Source: Bacteroidota bacterium (GTDB lineage: Bacteria > Bacteroidota > Ignavibacteria > UBA10030 > UBA8401). From it: a stretch of DNA of 64,000 bases. The position numbers were made by a program, and so were the translations under genes. Numbering within the stretch: position 1 is the first letter of the stretch; every line of letters begins with the position of its first letter. This document shows, one piece after another, positions 54,981-64,000 of this stretch. The stretch is taken from NCBI GenBank assembly GCA_035506275.1, contig DATJPT010000003.1, positions 62,001 to 126,000 of the forward strand. Reading direction: 5' to 3'. The notes under the pieces were generated by a model that did no database searches, was not told where the DNA came from, and saw only the letters and a program-made list of their open reading frames with translations.

Positions 54981-57218
54981 TTGCACATTTTTCCCCGTCG
55001 AAATATCATCCTCGGCCTGGTAGTCTTTTTCTTCTTCTCCGGACCGAGCTTCTCACAGACCAACTCTGACCAGTTCCCTCCCTCACGGCTTAAAAAACTC
55101 GCCGATGACGACGCGACAAAATTCACCGACATCGGGAATGTCCGGATGACGATCACGAATTTTGGGACGTTAGGGACGAATTTTAACAACTGGCCGGCAC
55201 AGCCTTCGTGCGAATACCCGAAAGGGTCCCGGATCGAGAATCTCGCCCTTGGCGGCTTGTGGATCGGGGGCATCAGAAGAAGCCTGGGATATGCGACAGT
55301 GTCAACCGCATGCCAGGACGGCGGCAATCCTCTCATCCTGGGAGCCGGGTTTGAGTTTACGAATGAACCGGGATCGCAAATCGGACAACGATCTTCGCTT
55401 TCGGGGGATACGTATTTTAACATCAATGCGGTGAGCCATCAGGATTTCGTGATGGATTTCACCGACAGATATACCAGAGATCCGCAGACTGGCGATTCGA
55501 TCCAGGGGCACACGCCGCTCGGCGTGAGTGTACACCTGGAGACGTATGCGTGGAATTTTCCCTTCTCCGATTTCTTTGTCATCCTCAATTATACAATCAA
55601 AAATGTCAGCAACGATACCATCGATGCGATATACGTGGGGATGAGGGACGAAGGCGTGGTCCGCAATATGAACCTGTCGGGCTATCAGGCCAGCTCCGCG
55701 TTCTTCAGCAGCGGGAAGGGGTACATCGACAGTTTGAGGCTCGCGTACACGTTCGATGTGAACGGCCAGCCATACGGCCCCCCCGCGAACAGTTATTGGG
55801 GAATGAAATTGCTGGGGACGGATCCATTTCCCCTGAAGCGGGATTCTTCCGGCGCGTTCGGCTCGCATTCGATCGACTCGCTCGGCGATCTTCATCTGGA
55901 CACATATTACAACGGATGGAAATACAACAACACCACCTCGGGAACGGAGCAATATTTTTATCCGGATGTCGACAATAACCCATCGGATCCGTTGCGCGGA
56001 AAATACCAGCGCATGTCGACGATGCAACCGAAGAATTTCATTCAATCCTTCGGAACGCCGTTGAACACTCCGGTCTTGTCCGACGGAGTTACGCCCGGTA
56101 TTGCTCCCTCGAATACGGTCGATTTGATCTCTGTCGGACCGTTTCCTTCCCTTGCTCCCGGCGACAGCATGAAAGTTGTCTTTGGAGTGGTCTGCGCAAA
56201 GAAAAGCACCAACCTGGCACCCAGCGAGGATTATCACAATGCTTCGCTCAGAAAAACTTTTTACTCCAACGCATCCTGGGCCCAGCAAGCGTACGACGGC
56301 GAGGACCTCAACGGAAACAACAAACTCGACCCGGGTGAGGACATCAACGGCGACGGGAAACTGACGCGCTATGTTCTTCCGCAGCCGCCGCGCCAGCCGC
56401 GGGTCCGCGCGGTGGTGGAAAACCAGGAGGCGATCATTTACTGGGACCGAACGCAGGCTGAGGAGAGCTTCAACCCCATCAGCAGAAGATACGATTTTGA
56501 AGGATACAGGATCTATCGTTCTGCGGCAGGCGCTGACATCAAAGATCCGACGGATTTCATTCTTTCAATGGACCTTGTCGGAGATTTCGACCGGGCCGAC
56601 GACAATATCGGCTACAATACCGGGTTTTCAGCGATCAAACTTTCATCGCCGAAAATGTTCCCCGGAGACACGGTGCAGTATTGGTACCGATTTCCGCCTG
56701 TCAATGACAACATCACCAGCTTGAACGGCTGGCAATATCTCTATGGGATCAGCGCCTACAATCAGGGGGATTCGGCAAATCAGCTGCCAAGTCTTGAGAG
56801 TGCCAAGGTGATCGTCCGGGTCATTCCCGGAACTCCGCCCACCTCCGAAAAATCTGCGGAAATCGGCGTCTATCCGAACCCGTACTATGCCGGAGCAGCG
56901 TGGGACGGATCGGGGGAACGTGACCGGAAAATTTATTTTTATAATCTTCCCGCACGGGCCGACATCAAGATCTACACATTGAGCGGAGATCTGGTTACCG
57001 AGATCACGCATGATGCCGCCACGTACACCGGGTCGGATATCAAATGGTTCCAGAACTTTTCCGGACTCGGCGTTTCGCCGCAGTTCGCCGGCGGCGAGCA
57101 TGCGTGGGACTTGATCTCGAAGTACGATCAGGCGATCGCGACAGGTTTGTACCTCTTCACCGTAAAAGATTTGACAACGGGGACGATCAAACGAGGAAAG
57201 TTTGTCGTGATAAAGTAG
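54981..57218 (+). CDS. Secreted multidomain protein, probable T9SS cargo
   Basis: A 745-residue exported protein; a signal peptide (about 1-25, ending FSQ) follows a TTG start, the only one fitting. No catalytic domain is recognised in the first 420 residues. Around 435-458 a DLNGNNKLDPGEDINGDGKL stretch looks like calcium-binding dockerin-type loops, followed by a fibronectin-III-like part (RVRAVVENQEAIIYW, GYRIYRS). The last 110 residues (GVYPNPYY start, IYTLSGDLV, GKFVVIK end) resemble a type A C-terminal sorting domain, though not the classic form. Role unknown; surface location is inferred. Confidence 0.75.
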   Translation: MHIFPRRNIILGLVVFFFFSGPSFSQTNSDQFPPSRLKKLADDDATKFTDIGNVRMTITNFGTLGTNFNNWPAQPSCEYPKGSRIENLALGGLWIGGIRRSLGYATVSTACQDGGNPLILGAGFEFTNEPGSQIGQRSSLSGDTYFNINAVSHQDFVMDFTDRYTRDPQTGDSIQGHTPLGVSVHLETYAWNFPFSDFFVILNYTIKNVSNDTIDAIYVGMRDEGVVRNMNLSGYQASSAFFSSGKGYIDSLRLAYTFDVNGQPYGPPANSYWGMKLLGTDPFPLKRDSSGAFGSHSIDSLGDLHLDTYYNGWKYNNTTSGTEQYFYPDVDNNPSDPLRGKYQRMSTMQPKNFIQSFGTPLNTPVLSDGVTPGIAPSNTVDLISVGPFPSLAPGDSMKVVFGVVCAKKSTNLAPSEDYHNASLRKTFYSNASWAQQAYDGEDLNGNNKLDPGEDINGDGKLTRYVLPQPPRQPRVRAVVENQEAIIYWDRTQAEESFNPISRRYDFEGYRIYRSAAGADIKDPTDFILSMDLVGDFDRADDNIGYNTGFSAIKLSSPKMFPGDTVQYWYRFPPVNDNITSLNGWQYLYGISAYNQGDSANQLPSLESAKVIVRVIPGTPPTSEKSAEIGVYPNPYYAGAAWDGSGERDRKIYFYNLPARADIKIYTLSGDLVTEITHDAATYTGSDIKWFQNFSGLGVSPQFAGGEHAWDLISKYDQAIATGLYLFTVKDLTTGTIKRGKFVVIK

Positions 57219-57300
57219 GCGCAGCCGTTTTGTCGAAAGCATTGATTTTTTTTCATTCATTCAATCATAATTAACTTTTTTGGAAAGGAGAAGCGGTGTT

Positions 57301-59604
57301 ATGAGAAAACTTCTATTACTTGGAATAATGTCCGTGCTCTGCATGAGCATTGCTCTGGCCCGCACGCCGGGACCGAGGAAGTTAATTCACCGGCTTTCTG
57401 CGCAGAGGATCAAAGATTTTCCAACGGTGACGATCCATGATATCCAGCTTGTCCCCTTTGATTCATTGCTCAGGGCGGACACCCTGGGCTATAATACCGG
57501 TTCCTCTTGGACGCTGCAGACGTCGCCGTATATGAACGATACCGTGAATGTCACGGTGCTTGTCACTGTGCCTCCGAGAGTAATAAGCTACACCAACGAT
57601 GGGTTAACACTCGCAGTGGTGGACACGGGAGTTCTCGGTACTCAGCCGTGGGGAGGGATCCTTGTCCGCTATCCTAACGCCAACGACAGCGATGATTTCG
57701 CCGCAGACGGGTTTTTCGATGTTGAGCAGGGGGATATCATCCAGATGCTCGGTGTCGTAACTGAGTTTCCGCTGACCCAGATGAACAGCCTCACACAATT
57801 TGCCCCTATTGTCGGCGCCGGGGTAAATATTCTCTCGTCCGGAAACCCGCTCCCCCCGCCTGTCCACCTTAATGTGACCGACTTCAACGTCGGGTCGAAT
57901 CCCGGCGGCACGATCAAGTTTTCCACGGGAGAACAATGGGAATCGCAGTATGTCTATCTGACCAACCTTACAGTCGTCGCGAACGTGAATACGGGCCGCG
58001 GCACTTTCATGTTCACCGATCAAAACGGGAATCAGCTTTCCGATTACGATTGGTCGTATCATTTTACGAAGAGCCCTAGCGCCCAGGCTCAGCCGACCAC
58101 TCCCGCAGACACAGCATACCATGTTCCGCCGGCAGGCACGATCATTGATACCCTGCGCGGTTATGTCTCTACGTCGTCGGGGGGGGAATCTGCAAGAGGG
58201 TACCGGATCTGTCCGATGTTTCCGGGGGACATCGTTTATGGAATTGCTCAGCCCGGAATATCCACCGAAAGACGTTATCCGGTTGTAGTTGCGAAGGACA
58301 GTACGCCGCTTATTACCGTGAAGGCATATCAATTGACGAATCCGGTAGCTCCGACAAACCCGATCGCCTCCGTGCAGTTGTACTACAGTGTCAACAACGG
58401 AGCCTGGCAGTCGGTGGCAATGACGGCGCCTCAGGCAGCGGTTGACTCGACCTACCAGGCTCACATTCCTGCTCAACCTGCCGGGTCGTTCGTCCGCTAC
58501 TTTATTCAGGCTGCTGACACCGCCGGAATTAAAGCAATCCTAGCGAACGCCGAAACCTTGGACCAGACCGATACTTCAAAGGGATTTTTCTTCTATAAGT
58601 CGCTTGACCGGTCGACGCAGCCGTTGTTGACCATCCATGATATTCAATACACGCCGTACATTAACGGGCGGGGCCCGTATGTCGGCGCGATCGACTCGAC
58701 CGGGGGCATCGTCACTGCCGACACCTCGAGTCTGTTGACATCGCCGTACTCCACCGGAGGGACGAATACCTATTACATCCAGAGCTCGAACCAGCCGTGG
58801 AGCGGCTTGTGGGTGACAGGACCCGATTCAATTCTCGGTGTGGTCAGGAACGGCGACAGCGTTGTCGTGAAAGGCGAAGTCAACGAGAGCTTTGACGTAA
58901 CGGAGATGGAGCTGGTAAATTCCGTCCGAGTCGTCTCGCACGGTAATCCTCTACCGGCTCCGGTGAAGCTGCTCACGTCGGTCTTCGGCCCGGGAGTTGG
59001 CAACGGGAATCTAGGAGCGGAGCCGTATGAAGGAATGCTGGTGCAATTCGATTCTTGTACCGTCGAACAAACCTATCCAATCTTTGTCGACCCGTCGGAA
59101 TTTGAAGTATCCAACAGTACCGCGGCAGTTCTCGTTCGGAGAGACGGCCGGAACAAGATCTCCAACGAAGTGAGCGACACCTCGTATGGCGACAAGATCC
59201 TTGCTACGGGCGATAAGATTCCTTCTCTTATCGGGATCATCTATTACAATAACAACAATTACATGGTTGTCCCCAGGACCAACGCAGACTACATCGGGCT
59301 CGTTACAACTCGGGTTGCGGAGGTCAAATCGGCGATCCCGACGCAGTATAGCCTCGATCAAAATTTCCCCAATCCGTTCAATCCGTCGACGACCATCCGG
59401 TATTCATTGCCGGCGGCAGGCAGAGTGCAGATGAAAGTCTATAACGTGTTGGGGCAGGAAGTGAGCACGCTCGTGAACGCGCAACAGCAGGCCGGGATGT
59501 ACGAGGTCACCTTTGATGCATCAAGGCTAGCCAGCGGGGTCTATTTCTACCGGATCTCTTCGGAAAAGTTCACGCAGGTGAAGAAGATGATGCTTATAAA
59601 ATAA
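57301..59604 (+). CDS. Secreted protein with T9SS type A sorting domain
   Basis: A 767-residue exported protein. Signal peptide about 1-20 (ending ALA); GTTATG start behind AAAGGAG. The sequence contains two related blocks: TIHDIQ recurs at residues 44 and 444, and GNPLPPP/GNPLPAP at 181 and 548, each block looking like an OB-fold-type beta domain. The last 85 residues are a clear T9SS type A domain (NFPNPFNPSTTIRYSLP, KVYNVLGQEV, ASGVYFYRI). T9SS carries such proteins across the outer membrane. Function unknown. Confidence 0.82.
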   Translation: MRKLLLLGIMSVLCMSIALARTPGPRKLIHRLSAQRIKDFPTVTIHDIQLVPFDSLLRADTLGYNTGSSWTLQTSPYMNDTVNVTVLVTVPPRVISYTNDGLTLAVVDTGVLGTQPWGGILVRYPNANDSDDFAADGFFDVEQGDIIQMLGVVTEFPLTQMNSLTQFAPIVGAGVNILSSGNPLPPPVHLNVTDFNVGSNPGGTIKFSTGEQWESQYVYLTNLTVVANVNTGRGTFMFTDQNGNQLSDYDWSYHFTKSPSAQAQPTTPADTAYHVPPAGTIIDTLRGYVSTSSGGESARGYRICPMFPGDIVYGIAQPGISTERRYPVVVAKDSTPLITVKAYQLTNPVAPTNPIASVQLYYSVNNGAWQSVAMTAPQAAVDSTYQAHIPAQPAGSFVRYFIQAADTAGIKAILANAETLDQTDTSKGFFFYKSLDRSTQPLLTIHDIQYTPYINGRGPYVGAIDSTGGIVTADTSSLLTSPYSTGGTNTYYIQSSNQPWSGLWVTGPDSILGVVRNGDSVVVKGEVNESFDVTEMELVNSVRVVSHGNPLPAPVKLLTSVFGPGVGNGNLGAEPYEGMLVQFDSCTVEQTYPIFVDPSEFEVSNSTAAVLVRRDGRNKISNEVSDTSYGDKILATGDKIPSLIGIIYYNNNNYMVVPRTNADYIGLVTTRVAEVKSAIPTQYSLDQNFPNPFNPSTTIRYSLPAAGRVQMKVYNVLGQEVSTLVNAQQQAGMYEVTFDASRLASGVYFYRISSEKFTQVKKMMLIK

Positions 59605-59646
59605 TGATTACGCTGATGGCGCGGATTTAACGCAGATTGCAGATTT

Positions 59647-59692
59647 CGCAGATCGGCACACTGCAGCGAAAAGGCACTGATGCCGATCTGCG
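59647..59692 (+). repeat. Intergenic inverted repeat with GCAGAT-type units
   Basis: CGCAGATCGGCA (59647-59658) and TGCCGATCTGCG (59681-59692) form perfect 12-base arms with a 22-base loop. Immediately upstream the motif GCAGATT recurs (59632-59643), giving a run of GCAGAT units. This style is seen in widespread intergenic palindromic repeats of many bacteria. No T-run follows. It lies between the T9SS-cargo gene and the lipoprotein gene. Confidence 0.55.
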
Positions 59693-59708
59693 GTTTACAC
59701 TTCAGAGA

Positions 59709-61499
59709 ATGAATAGAGATATTTTCCGACTGGTATTATTTTTTGCGGGCGTTGTGTTGTTCGGGAGCTGTTCCAAGCAATTCACGAACGAGCCTAAGAC
59801 AAACATGCCCCCCTCGACGCGGCTCTGGCTGACGCCGGATACGACGCTCTCGGAATCGACGTCGAGGGAGCATTTTTACTGGTATGGTGAAGACCCCGAC
59901 GGAATGGTGAAAGGATATCTTCTGGCGATCGGAAATTTTAAGCCTTCGCCGACGAAAATTCCTTTCCCCGATACCATGACGTATACGTGGGTGACAGTCA
60001 CGGATAGCCTTGTCGCACTTCCTCTCCGGGCCATCCGGGATAGTTTCACCGTCGTCGTCCGGGCGGTCGATAACACGTTCAAGCAGGCACCAATGCTTCC
60101 GTCGGGAGCGATCATACGGATGACGCCGAATCCATATTGGGACAGAGATACCAACGGAGTTTTCGATCCCGGGGACATCGCTCTGAGTAATATTGAATCG
60201 GCGGCCGACCCAAAGGGAGCGATCCTCCTTTTTCCAATTCGAAACACTCCGCCGACGATCCAGTTTGCCGCCAATATTGTTGACTCATCGACGATCCAGC
60301 AGCCTGAGACGACGTTTACCGTTGCAACATTTTCCTGGGTCGGGCATGATGCCGACGGGGACAACACGATCGTCTCGTACCGGATCGCATTGAACGACAC
60401 CTCATCCCCGTCAAGCTGGATGACGCTTACCAACAGGTCAACGCTCGTAACGCTGGCGGTTCCCCGCTCTGTCAGCGATGCGGCTCCGGACAACGGGACC
60501 GTCAGCGCCTCGGTCTACACCGGAACGTTCCCGGGGCTCCAATATCAGGGGACCATCTCCGGCTTGAGGCTCAACGCGCAAAACGTTCTCTATCTTCAGG
60601 ACAAAGACATCGCCGGCGAGTACAGCAAAGCCGCGCGTATGCCCTCGCTGCCGGCGGGAAGCTGGTATGTGAAGAAGCCCAGGGGGCGATTGCTGCTTGT
60701 TAAGGACTATAATAAATCCGATTCCACTGCCGCGTTGCAGCTGTACCAAAAGATCTTTTCCGATCCGAGCATTGACGGCGGGGTATTCGGCAACTTCGAC
60801 CTTTTCGATGTTGGGCTCGGATTGTCGATTACCGACAAGGCAAATCAGATCGCCAACCAGAAATACGGCGTCCTTGTGCCGAACAATCTCAATCCCGCCT
60901 TCATCTTAACTCTTCAGCTCTACGACCTTGTATATTGGTACAGCGACCTTTACCCGAGTTTTGCCGCGGCCCAGATAGGATTGTTCAATTACACTCAACG
61001 GGGTGGAAAAGTCATCTTTTCCACCACTTTTCCCAACAACATTTCTTTCCCCAACGTAAGTGCGTTGAACGACTTTGCGCCGATTGACAGCATCACAACC
61101 GACCCTGTCTCGACTCCAACGATGCCGACAAATGCCGACAACCGCGTGCCGGTCGGAACAACTCTTCTTCCGGTTGATCCGACAAGCGGATATCCTGTCC
61201 TGACCTTCGGGCCGCGTACCGCCGGACCGACGCAGGTGTTCACGCTCGACTGGCGGCGTATCTATAAGCGGGTTGACGCGCAATATATTTATCAAATGGA
61301 TTCCGTCTATGTCGACAGCTCATCATCTCCGCCGCAAATCAAGAACGAGAGGTATTTGGGAACGCCCGAGATGGCCGTCATCGATAATAACAACACCTTT
61401 GTGATGATCGCTCTGCCCGTCCATTTGCTGAACGGCGATACTCCAGCACTCACGGCTTTTTTCCGCAAAGTGATCGTTGATCAATTCGGGCTGCATTGA
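59709..61499 (+). CDS. Surface lipoprotein of unknown function
   Basis: A 596-residue lipoprotein: short basic start, hydrophobic stretch and lipobox LFGSC with Cys22. Repeated beta-sandwich-like regions are suggested by DPDGMVKGYLLAIG and DADGDNTIVSYRI, resembling fibronectin/cadherin-like modules, and a DRDTNGVFDPGD loop looks calcium-binding. The C-terminal 230 residues have a Rossmann-like alternation without recognised motif. Its last base overlaps the start of the TonB receptor gene (ATGA), so coupled expression is likely. ATG 59709 chosen because the signal peptide begins there. Confidence 0.72.
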   Translation: MNRDIFRLVLFFAGVVLFGSCSKQFTNEPKTNMPPSTRLWLTPDTTLSESTSREHFYWYGEDPDGMVKGYLLAIGNFKPSPTKIPFPDTMTYTWVTVTDSLVALPLRAIRDSFTVVVRAVDNTFKQAPMLPSGAIIRMTPNPYWDRDTNGVFDPGDIALSNIESAADPKGAILLFPIRNTPPTIQFAANIVDSSTIQQPETTFTVATFSWVGHDADGDNTIVSYRIALNDTSSPSSWMTLTNRSTLVTLAVPRSVSDAAPDNGTVSASVYTGTFPGLQYQGTISGLRLNAQNVLYLQDKDIAGEYSKAARMPSLPAGSWYVKKPRGRLLLVKDYNKSDSTAALQLYQKIFSDPSIDGGVFGNFDLFDVGLGLSITDKANQIANQKYGVLVPNNLNPAFILTLQLYDLVYWYSDLYPSFAAAQIGLFNYTQRGGKVIFSTTFPNNISFPNVSALNDFAPIDSITTDPVSTPTMPTNADNRVPVGTTLLPVDPTSGYPVLTFGPRTAGPTQVFTLDWRRIYKRVDAQYIYQMDSVYVDSSSSPPQIKNERYLGTPEMAVIDNNNTFVMIALPVHLLNGDTPALTAFFRKVIVDQFGLH

Positions 61500-64000
61500 T
61501 GAAACATGTTCTGGAACATAGCGCAGCGTTACATTTCAGCCTCAGGGGGCGGGAGATTCTTTTGCCGTTCCTGATCGCCCTCTTCATTGTCTCAACGGCC
61601 GCAGCACAAACGACGGGGTCGATCACCGGAAAAATTGTCGACACAAAAACAGGGGAAGGACTTCCGAGCGTCAATGTGCTTGTGAAAGGGACGTACTACG
61701 GGGCTTCGAGCGACATTGACGGAAAATTTACGATCCCAAAGGTAAATCCGGGGACATACAATGTTTCGTTTACGCTCCTTGGCTACAAAGCTGTCGAGTA
61801 TACCGGAATCAAAGTGGAGCAGGGGAAGCCGGTAGAAATCGACGTCAAAATGGAAGAGACCGAGCTGACGCTCGGGAAAGAGGTGGTCATTGTCGGAGAG
61901 AAGCCTCTCTTCGACATCGAGCAGACATCCAGCTCAAAAACCGTGAACAGCGATGACATTAAAGTTGCGGCGGTGCAATCGGTTCAGGATATTGTCGGAT
62001 TGCAGACCGGCGTTGTTCAAAGCGATAATCAGATTCACATCCGGGGAAGCCGTGGCTACGAAAATGCCTATCTCGTTGACGGTGTTCCGGTGCAGGATAT
62101 TCTCGGCGGGACCGGATTCGGCCTGCAGTTGAGCCCGGATGCGATCCAGGAAATGGAGGTCATCACCGGCGGATACAGCGCGGAGTACGGGCAGGCGACG
62201 TCCGGCGTTATCAGCATTACTACCAAAGAAGGCTCGACGTCGTATCATGGCGGGGCGTCATACAAGACCGACCGTATCTGGGGGGATTCGCGGGCTAATT
62301 TTAATACGGATATACTGGGCGTAACTCTCGGCGGTCCAGTCCCGTTTGCTACAGCTCTCCTTCCGGGGGATTTGAGCTTTTTCGGAACCTTCAACGGAAA
62401 TATTTCCGACGGCTACACCCGCTGGGTTCAGGTGATTGGCGGCGACGGGAGGCCGATCGGCTATGAAACCGTCGCGCCGCATGACCTGCAGTCGTCGATC
62501 TTCTACGGCTCTCGTTTTACACCGCGCGATGCAAACGACTATTCGTGGACGGCAAAGGCAACCTGGAAGCCTGAACCGACCGAGAAACTCTCCTACGCGT
62601 ACAACCAATCGGTGACGATCGACCAAAATTCGTCCACGATACAAACTGCATTGGAATACCAGGAGCCGACGCCTGGATACCAGTACGACTTTAAGAATAT
62701 TTTAGACAGTGCAAACGTGTTCACTCAGGTCAACATTCAGCAGACGCTGTCGTGGACCCATACGCTGAGTCAAAAAGCATTCTACGAAATTCGTTTGAGC
62801 CATTACACCGCCCATGTTCGCGGAGATGCCAACGGCAAAGATTACACGCAGTATAATATTCCTAAAGACATTGTCACCTATCCGATCCAATACTATAATC
62901 TTGGCAAGGATACGGTCGGCGTCATACCGGGAGACGGGTTCTACGACACCGGCGGGCCGTTCGAGTGGCGGGACCATTACATCAGCGACTACAGCGCAAA
63001 GGTGGATTTCACGAATCATTTTACCGAAAAGAATAAATTCAAGACCGGCATCGAAACCCATTTCCAGCACCTGCAGATGATCGACATCACCGACCCGTGG
63101 ATCAAGCCGCTGGGCCTGAACAACGATATCTATAATGTCAATCCGGCCTCGGGCGATCTCTATGCCCAGGACAACATTACGATCCACGGCATGATCCTGA
63201 ATTTCGGGATGAGGTTCGACTACTGGTTCCCCGGCAAATATGTTGATGACGCCGTCAACAACCCGAACGTTCCGCTGGCGTCGGACGAGATTCGGCAGCA
63301 ATATCTTCAAAGCACGTTTTCGTTCTTCGGCCACCGGTGGAAGGGGAGGATCAGTCCGCGTCTCGGAATTTCGCACCCTGTATCCGACAACCAGACCCTC
63401 TTTTTCTCGTACGGCCATTTTTCAAAGCTTCCGCAGCCGACCTATGTCTATTCGAAGCTGACCTCTAGCAGCGCACAAACGACGGAACAGACCGTCGGCA
63501 ACCCGAACCTGAACCCCGAAACGACCGTTGCATACGAGCTCGGGCTGCGCAATCAAATCACCGAGGACGATGTGCTGACGGTGACCGCGTACTACAAGGA
63601 CATCTTTGATTATATCACCGCTCGCACGGTCCAGGCGACGAGCGTCCGGTTTTCGAGCGGAACCTATACGACGTATATCAATTCGGATTATGCGAGAACG
63701 CGCGGTATTGAGCTCGAGTATGACAAAAGGATCTCGAATAACTTCAACGCGACGTTATCGGGTTCATATTCCATCGCGACCGGAAAAAGTTCGGCGTCGA
63801 ACCAGGCGCTTTACGACCTCGTCACAACCGGCGTCGAAACAACAATTAAAGAAAGCTACATGCCGTGGGATAGGCCGGTACAAGCTTCGCTCAACCTTAC
63901 GTATAAGGTCCTGAAAAACGATCCATTATTCGGGTTTGCCCCGGGCGTGTTGGACGATTATACTTTTTTCATCCGGTTCTTTTATGAGTCCGGCATGCGG
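61499..64000 (+). CDS. TonB-dependent receptor (5' part, cut by window edge)
   Basis: The frame opens with ATG 61499 overlapping the previous stop and stays open for 834 codons to the window edge. Signal peptide (ending STAAAQ), then a carboxypeptidase-regulatory-like domain (about 42-120: GKIVDTKTGEGLPSVNV, SSDIDGKFTIPKV), a TonB plug domain (about 140-245: IHIRGSRGYENAYLVDGVPV, GGYSAEYGQATSGVISI), and part of the outer-membrane barrel with alternating aromatic strands. The ligand is unknown; no SusD partner is visible in the window. Confidence 0.9.
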   Translation, partial: MKHVLEHSAALHFSLRGREILLPFLIALFIVSTAAAQTTGSITGKIVDTKTGEGLPSVNVLVKGTYYGASSDIDGKFTIPKVNPGTYNVSFTLLGYKAVEYTGIKVEQGKPVEIDVKMEETELTLGKEVVIVGEKPLFDIEQTSSSKTVNSDDIKVAAVQSVQDIVGLQTGVVQSDNQIHIRGSRGYENAYLVDGVPVQDILGGTGFGLQLSPDAIQEMEVITGGYSAEYGQATSGVISITTKEGSTSYHGGASYKTDRIWGDSRANFNTDILGVTLGGPVPFATALLPGDLSFFGTFNGNISDGYTRWVQVIGGDGRPIGYETVAPHDLQSSIFYGSRFTPRDANDYSWTAKATWKPEPTEKLSYAYNQSVTIDQNSSTIQTALEYQEPTPGYQYDFKNILDSANVFTQVNIQQTLSWTHTLSQKAFYEIRLSHYTAHVRGDANGKDYTQYNIPKDIVTYPIQYYNLGKDTVGVIPGDGFYDTGGPFEWRDHYISDYSAKVDFTNHFTEKNKFKTGIETHFQHLQMIDITDPWIKPLGLNNDIYNVNPASGDLYAQDNITIHGMILNFGMRFDYWFPGKYVDDAVNNPNVPLASDEIRQQYLQSTFSFFGHRWKGRISPRLGISHPVSDNQTLFFSYGHFSKLPQPTYVYSKLTSSSAQTTEQTVGNPNLNPETTVAYELGLRNQITEDDVLTVTAYYKDIFDYITARTVQATSVRFSSGTYTTYINSDYARTRGIELEYDKRISNNFNATLSGSYSIATGKSSASNQALYDLVTTGVETTIKESYMPWDRPVQASLNLTYKVLKNDPLFGFAPGVLDDYTFFIRFFYESGMR

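Overview
This window looks like chromosome from an anaerobic or facultative member of the Ignavibacteria/Chlorobi-Bacteroidota lineage. The main clues are a C-terminal T9SS type A sorting domain with the NFPNPFNPSTTIRY-type motif (57301-59604), a GldA/GldF/GldG-like ABC system, a TonB-dependent receptor with a carboxypeptidase-regulatory-like N-terminal domain, and a fused E1 alpha/beta 2-oxoacid dehydrogenase. The lineage is inferred from protein style only; there is no rRNA in the window. No tRNA, CRISPR array, insertion sequence or prophage was recognised.

Layout. 1-713: no recognisable gene. 714-5650: a Gld-type ABC-2 exporter (ATPase, DUF3052 protein, permease, GldG-like auxiliary protein, DUF4340 protein) closed by a strong terminator. 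5970-6638: an exported rubrerythrin with a rubredoxin-like tail. 6756-11818: a group 3b-type NiFe hydrogenase in the order beta, gamma, delta, alpha (hydBGDA), with an odd cyclic-nucleotide-binding-fold protein between beta and gamma and a maturation protease at the end. 12168-17634: a complete NAD-linked group 3d hydrogenase hoxEFUYH plus its protease. 17820-23860: one maturation operon hypA-B-F-(HypC-like)-C-D-E serving both enzymes. 24065-27110: a four-subunit 2-oxoacid:ferredoxin oxidoreductase and a small Cys-containing helical protein. 27193-30156 (minus): a nucleoside and a nucleobase transporter.

30332-42514 is a 2-oxoacid dehydrogenase locus: E3 (lpd) behind a promoter, a 27-codon ORF and an attenuator-like hairpin; lipB; a fused E1; a separate E1 alpha/beta pair with its own E2; lipA; and a PDH-like E1 alpha/E1 beta/E2 set. 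The lipoate biosynthesis and ligation genes sit among the complexes they modify. 42601-46682 is the conserved rplM-rpsI-rpsB-tsf-pyrH-frr block. 46895-48087 encodes PspC/LiaF-like membrane proteins; polA (minus) follows with an intact proofreading domain; then an EamA transporter, a MltD-like lytic transglycosylase with five LysM repeats, and a cell-surface set (two secreted proteins, a lipoprotein and the start of a TonB-dependent receptor that runs off the right edge).

Functionally the first half links H2 turnover to NADP(H) (hyd), NAD(H) (hox) and ferredoxin (kor); the second half links 2-oxoacid oxidation to NADH. A recurring promoter shape, TTGnnn-16/17-TATATT, precedes several unrelated genes on both strands. 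The most interesting items are the Arg-less CNB protein inside the hydrogenase operon, the Cys-less HypC paralogue, the attenuator/short-ORF leader of lpd, the structured rpsB leader, and a dispersed element found at 36797-37027 and 51014-51145.
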